Source: Arthrobacter ipis
Lineage (GTDB): Bacteria > Actinomycetota > Actinomycetes > Actinomycetales > Micrococcaceae
NCBI RefSeq assembly: GCF_014694315.1
Contig: NZ_JAAOXD010000007.1
Coordinates: forward strand, 415,982 to 479,981
DNA: 64,000 bases
Reading direction: 5' to 3'
How positions within the stretch are numbered: position 1 is the stretch's first letter; each line of letters begins with the position of its first letter. Of the stretch, positions 61,001-64,000 are shown in pieces. Position numbers and translations under genes: made by a program. The notes under the pieces were generated by a model. The model saw only the letters and a list, made by a program, of their open reading frames with translations, was not told the DNA's origin and searched no databases.

Positions 61001-61422
61001 TGCAGGACTTCTATAAGGACCATGTACGGCGGTACAAGAAGCGTCCGATCTACTGGCTGTTTTCCTCGCCGAAGGGTTCCTTCAATGCGCTGATCTATAT
61101 GCACCGGTACCGGCCGGACACGGTAAGTGTGGTGTTGAACGATTATCTGCATGAGTTCCAGGCGAAGCTGCGGGCCCGCCGGTTGCATGTGGACCAGGTG
61201 GCGTCGTCCGCGCTGTCGTCGGTGAAGGAGCAGACGGTTGCCCGAAAGGAATCCGAGCAGATCGGAAAGGTGCTGCTGGAGCTGGAGGAGTGGGAGCAGA
61301 ACGTGCTCTACCCGCTGGCAACGGAACAGATCGAGATAGATCTGGACGACGGGGTGAAGGTCAACTACCCCAAATTTGGAGCGGCACTGAAGAAAATTGT
61401 GGGACTGGAAGCCAATGAGTGA
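57958..61422 (+). CDS. pglX: BREX adenine-specific methyltransferase PglX
   Basis: 1154 residues. SAM-binding motif I DPACGSGH (from D293), catalytic NPPY (N466) in VVANPPYMGSGNMG. PglX methylates the sixth position of adenine in a non-palindromic site, marking host DNA and setting BREX specificity; the target-recognition region follows the catalytic domain. Composition is mosaic: the first about 1.35 kb and the last about 0.6 kb use G- and T-rich codons, while about 59.4-60.75 kb, covering the recognition region, is more AT-rich with ordinary codon use. A run of seven C (59355-59361) lies in the NPPY codons. The 3' end overlaps pglZ by eight bases. A second gene with identical start begins at 63909. 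Confidence 0.93.
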   Translation: MDLSLLRGFAAGVRVELVGVVGARLAGVLLPGSVERVEFPEAVRRLEGVIARLGRDVVVDQVAYTWFNRLVALRFMDVNGYTGVGVVSPAGGAVTGQPEVLADAKAGHVDAGVVGEKVRDRVIGLLSGSVVSRDGQGEAYKLLLAAYCNRWAGPMPFMFERSGDFTELLVPDDLLSERSIVARVVRTLTPEACADVEVIGWLYQFYIAARKDEVFAGFKKNKKATALEIPAATQLFTPHWIVKYLVENSLGRLWLLNNPGSELASRMEYYIAPVEPETDFLRISGPEELKVLDPACGSGHMLTYAFDLLFLMYEEAGYAPSDIPGLILKHNLFGAEIDPRAGALAAFALVMKARGRQKSFLNPGKGAEPNICVLEPVHLTADELDTLLTRGGDKHAETVFWQAFEEADTFGSLIRPNQDLIEPLKAHVESLGEAQTLFGGDVLERAGKVIRQSEYLSTRYHVVVANPPYMGSGNMGPKLAEFAKREYPDSKSDLFAMFVERGLEFAQTSAYSAMVTMQSWMFLSSYRELREKLLLAATLQCLVHMDNMVMGIAFGTAASVWTKSAVPSLLADFQFVTLRDLDGGAPRVFPVANERASQKRSSDFDAIPGKPIAYWLPPAVMRAFVDFPPLSDHIVVTGGMTTGNNDRFLRRWFEVSERDSLTNATNETQALLSGKKWFPYNKGGEYRKWFGNREYYVNWMNSGADILDTGRAYPRSRKFYFRPSLTYTATSSSYFGIRYSEQGAIFDAKGSSCFASEDEIFGLLGYLASKPVTYLLKAINPTIEFQTGDILRLPHITCGNEKYARDLVQLSRDDLALDEVDRSFRSPGLLISPDRNRSVRSAVDEYAQFSDQLTSTYLDLEQRNNAAVAQALQLDGSIDIEVARHEVTLSCNPAFNLGKNSTETERNDFVLRRSIQDLVSYSVGCMFGRYSLDIPGLVLANQGDTLAEYLAMVPSPSFMPDKDNVLPVLSDAWFEDDIVERFRAFLKASFGEEYFEENLRFVEESLGKDIRKYFVQDFYKDHVRRYKKRPIYWLFSSPKGSFNALIYMHRYRPDTVSVVLNDYLHEFQAKLRARRLHVDQVASSALSSVKEQTVARKESEQIGKVLLELEEWEQNVLYPLATEQIEIDLDDGVKVNYPKFGAALKKIVGLEANE

Positions 61423-63898
61423 GATTCACCAGCACCTCAGCGCGGCACTTAAAAAATCCCGTATTGTCGTGTGGAACGATCCCCTCGGAGAGTTCCAAAC
61501 GGACTTCGCAGCGTTCGAAGAGGACGGGGTTGAAAAGCGCGAGATCAAGAACGACGAGTTCGCGCGGAAGTTCGAGGCACTCCGTGGAAACCCCGTGCCA
61601 CGCTATGTCCTTTATCGAACCGGGGATGTGAAAGAAGGGATAGACAACTGGCTGTTCGACGTTGAACTTTTCTACGCAAAGTTCAGTGCCAACAAGATCG
61701 ACCTCGCCGCGGATGTCAGCGGCCTGCCGGCGGAGCTTAGGTACCTTGTGTCAGAGCACTCTGCCTTCTTCGCCGATGATACGAAACGGCGGACACTGAA
61801 AGGCTTGCTCGGAGGTAAGGATTCCACTGTTGATGTTAGAGCAAAGATGCTGGCCGTCTGCTGCAACGCTTCTGACCATCGGTTGGACGAGATTGTTGGG
61901 AGCCTGCTGGAGGACTCTGCTAAAAATAAGGACGGCCGGATAAAGGCAATCGCGGAATGCAATCTGACTGGCTTCCTCTTCGATGGGCTCCGGACGATCT
62001 ACGGTTACGAGTCGGTTGAACCAAGTCTGGAGGACTTCGCCCTCTGGCTCTTCAAATCCACCCTTCCTGGCTTCGAGCCCGAGAACGCGCAGCGGGCCCG
62101 AAATGCGCGGTTGTTCTTCAGCGCCTGGAGCCACGATATACGCCACGCCCAAACCTTTGCCGCGCTGTCGAGCAACGCCTCGAACGTTCTCCAGGTCGAG
62201 AAGACCATCGAGAGCACCCCCTACGACGAGTTGCTCGAAAATCTGGCTTTCGAAGTGGCCGACCAGAAGATCCTCTCGGAGACTGCCCGTTTGGCCGCTG
62301 ACAAGGGCCTCAACAGTAAGGATTTTGCTAACGTCCTGCGCCACCGCCGGCGATCACTCTGGTGGCAGGAATACCAGGACGTCTACCTCGCTATCGAGAT
62401 CGGCGTCGCCCTCCTTGAGGAAGTTGACGCTCTCCAGCTGCAAATCAACTCCTTCGACGATGGACTGACAAAGTACTCGCAGACCTGGTGGCAGATCGAC
62501 AGCCTGTACAGGCGGTTCATCTACCGTGTGCGTAAGACCGATTTCAGCAAGCCTCTTGAGAAGCTTCGCGACGTCGTCGAAAGCCACTACTCAAACAAGT
62601 TCCTGATTCCACTGAACGACTCGTGGCAGGTGCGTGTTGACGCGCTGGAACAGTGGCAATCTGCCGTCGTTCCATCGCAGCGAGACTTCTTCACAAAGTA
62701 TGTCCGGCCGCAGCTGACAAAGAAGAACAAGGTCTGCGTCATCATTTCCGACGCCATGCGCTACGAAGTCGCGGAAGAGCTCGGCTCCCGTATCCGCCAA
62801 GAAAACGGTTACGATGCCGTCCTGGAAGCTCAACTCGGCGTGCTTCCGAGCTACACCCAGCTGGGTATGGCGTCATTGCTGCCGCACACGAAGCTTGAAC
62901 AGCAAGCCGGAAAGAACGCTTTAGTGCTCCTTAATGGCGCACCATCCGGCGGCACGGAAAATCGTTCCCAAATCCTGTCGAGCATGGCCGGCAAAGCCGT
63001 CAAGGCAACCTCGTTCGTCGACCTTACTCGGGACCAGCAAAGGGAGCTCTTCAGGGACAACCAGCTCGTTTACATCTACCACGACACGATTGACCACACC
63101 GGCGACAAGCTCGCTACTGAAACCTCGGCGTTCCAGGCAGCAGAGCAAGCATTGGTTGACCTGGTTTCCCTGGTCAAGAAGGCGGCCGGCGCGAACGTGA
63201 GCAATATGCTGATTACCGCGGACCACGGGTTCATTTATCAGGACAAGCCCGTTGAGACCAGTGACTTCCTGTCCGAGACTCCTCAGGGAGACGAATTTTT
63301 CTTCGAGAACCGCCGGTTCGTGCTTGGCCGAAACCTCAAGCCTCTGCATGGACTCCGGACCTTCACTTCCGCGCAGCTTGGTCTCGAGGGAGACATTGAA
63401 ATCCAAATCCCGAAGTCGATCAAAAGACTGAAACGTCAAGGAGCCGGCGCTCGTTTTGTCCATGGCGGCGCGTCCCTGCAGGAAATTGTTGTGCCCGTCT
63501 TGCGAGTCAATAAGAAGAAGGCAGGTGACGTGTCACTCGTCGACGTCGACATCATGCAGGAAAAGGACTCGATTACAACCAACCAGTTCGTGGTCGGTTT
63601 GTTCCAAAAAGATGCCGTCAGCGACAAAGTCCAGGCGCGGCAACTGAAGGTGGGCCTATACTTCGGCGACCGGCTCATCTCGAATGAAGTCATTCACGAT
63701 TTCGACCTGACCAGCCTCGACAAGAGGGAGCGGATGGTTTCTCTCCAGCTCGTCTTGAGTAAGGACGCTGACGACCTAATGAAGGAAAACGTCGAGCTAC
63801 GGCTCATGTCCAAAACCCCCAAGACCACACACTGGGGCGTTTACCGATCAAGAACACTCAAGCTCAGCCGCTCGTTCACCAGTGACTTCGATTTATAG
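61415..63898 (+). CDS. pglZ: BREX phosphatase-fold protein PglZ (type A)
   Basis: 827 residues from ATG 61415, inside the end of pglX and preceded by GGA; a TTG at 61397 is less likely. It begins IVVWNDPLGEFQTDF, typical for PglZ type A. The alkaline-phosphatase superfamily core has metal-binding D446 in VIISDAMRYEVAEELG and D603/H604 in LITADHGF, plus YIYHDTIDHTGD between them. PglZ is essential for BREX and interacts with PglX; PglZ-fold proteins have nuclease or phosphodiesterase activity in some studied systems. The second pglX starts 11 bases after its stop. Confidence 0.93.
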   Translation: MSEIHQHLSAALKKSRIVVWNDPLGEFQTDFAAFEEDGVEKREIKNDEFARKFEALRGNPVPRYVLYRTGDVKEGIDNWLFDVELFYAKFSANKIDLAADVSGLPAELRYLVSEHSAFFADDTKRRTLKGLLGGKDSTVDVRAKMLAVCCNASDHRLDEIVGSLLEDSAKNKDGRIKAIAECNLTGFLFDGLRTIYGYESVEPSLEDFALWLFKSTLPGFEPENAQRARNARLFFSAWSHDIRHAQTFAALSSNASNVLQVEKTIESTPYDELLENLAFEVADQKILSETARLAADKGLNSKDFANVLRHRRRSLWWQEYQDVYLAIEIGVALLEEVDALQLQINSFDDGLTKYSQTWWQIDSLYRRFIYRVRKTDFSKPLEKLRDVVESHYSNKFLIPLNDSWQVRVDALEQWQSAVVPSQRDFFTKYVRPQLTKKNKVCVIISDAMRYEVAEELGSRIRQENGYDAVLEAQLGVLPSYTQLGMASLLPHTKLEQQAGKNALVLLNGAPSGGTENRSQILSSMAGKAVKATSFVDLTRDQQRELFRDNQLVYIYHDTIDHTGDKLATETSAFQAAEQALVDLVSLVKKAAGANVSNMLITADHGFIYQDKPVETSDFLSETPQGDEFFFENRRFVLGRNLKPLHGLRTFTSAQLGLEGDIEIQIPKSIKRLKRQGAGARFVHGGASLQEIVVPVLRVNKKKAGDVSLVDVDIMQEKDSITTNQFVVGLFQKDAVSDKVQARQLKVGLYFGDRLISNEVIHDFDLTSLDKRERMVSLQLVLSKDADDLMKENVELRLMSKTPKTTHWGVYRSRTLKLSRSFTSDFDL

Positions 63899-63908
63899 GG
63901 GATAGGAA

Positions 63909-64000
63909 TGGATTTGTCGTTGTTGCGTGGGTTTGCTGCGGGTGTTCGGGTTGAGTTGGTGGGTGTTGTTGGGGCTCGGTTGGCTGGGGTGTTGTTGCCT
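63909..64000 (+). CDS. pglX: Second pglX copy, 5' end (cut by window edge)
   Basis: The 92 visible bases, from the ATG to the edge, are identical to the first 92 bases of pglX at 57958-58049, in the same orientation. They encode the same first 30 residues (MDLSLLRGFAAGVRVELVGV and on). GGGGATAGG precedes the ATG, so it has its own translation signal. Identity starts within one base of the start codon, while the upstream DNA differs (pglZ end against brxC end). Whether the gene is full length cannot be seen. Confidence 0.85.

Noticed and set aside
1..64000. CRISPR arrays, tRNA or rRNA genes, integrase or intact transposase
   Set aside because: No regularly spaced repeats, no cloverleaf-type sequences and no integrase or transposase motifs were seen by reading; a covariance search could still find a missed tRNA.

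Overview
The window reads as chromosomal DNA of a high-GC Gram-positive bacterium of the Micrococcaceae, most like Arthrobacter or Pseudarthrobacter. This rests on base composition, many GTG and TTG starts, and typical actinobacterial proteins (Trp/Pro-rich N-terminus membrane protein, NrtR-type regulator, FCD-type GntR regulators). The genus is an inference from gene content only. I see no tRNA, rRNA, integrase, intact insertion sequence or CRISPR array.

Left part, about 1-29 kb, is metabolic and transport DNA: the end of a homocysteine S-methyltransferase; a two-pore-helix type K+ channel; a DUF1326/DUF2182 pair; a lactate operon (permease plus FAD/Fe-S dehydrogenase) with a divergent GntR regulator and two matching operators; a secreted subtilase; a GntR-controlled nitrilase-permease-nitrilase cluster; a stomatin-like protein; two MFS transporters; and two GYD-domain genes about 15.7 kb apart that share not only the coding region but a promoter and a structured 5' leader. 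Decayed copies are unusually frequent here: a broken nitrilase, an MFS remnant, a stop-interrupted and N-terminally truncated flavin monooxygenase, and a second tiny remnant of that monooxygenase beside the other GYD gene.

Middle part, about 29-45 kb, is accessory DNA of small hypothetical proteins followed by a nucleic-acid-processing island: an AddA/AddB-like helicase-nuclease pair, an EcsC protein, a DEAD/DEAH-type helicase fused in one reading frame to a complete principal-type sigma-70 factor, a NERD-domain UvrD-like helicase, a 521-residue protein with a homing-endonuclease-associated repeat, and a 57-residue protein that is almost only a sigma region 4 helix-turn-helix. The helicase-sigma fusion is the most unusual object in the window.

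Right part, about 45-64 kb, starts with an NAD/ADP-ribose cluster (NrtR-like regulator, ARPP-1-like protein, and an ADP-ribosylglycohydrolase fused to a dual-specificity phosphatase), then an unknown two-gene operon, a PLD-nuclease/DUF3427 helicase, and a type 1 BREX phage-defence operon: helix-turn-helix gene, brxA, brxB, brxC, pglX, pglZ. The window ends 92 bases into a second pglX whose visible part is identical to the start of the first. Together with a composition shift in the middle of the first pglX this suggests a locus that exchanges target-recognition segments between tandem methyltransferase genes. brxL was not seen and may lie beyond the right edge.
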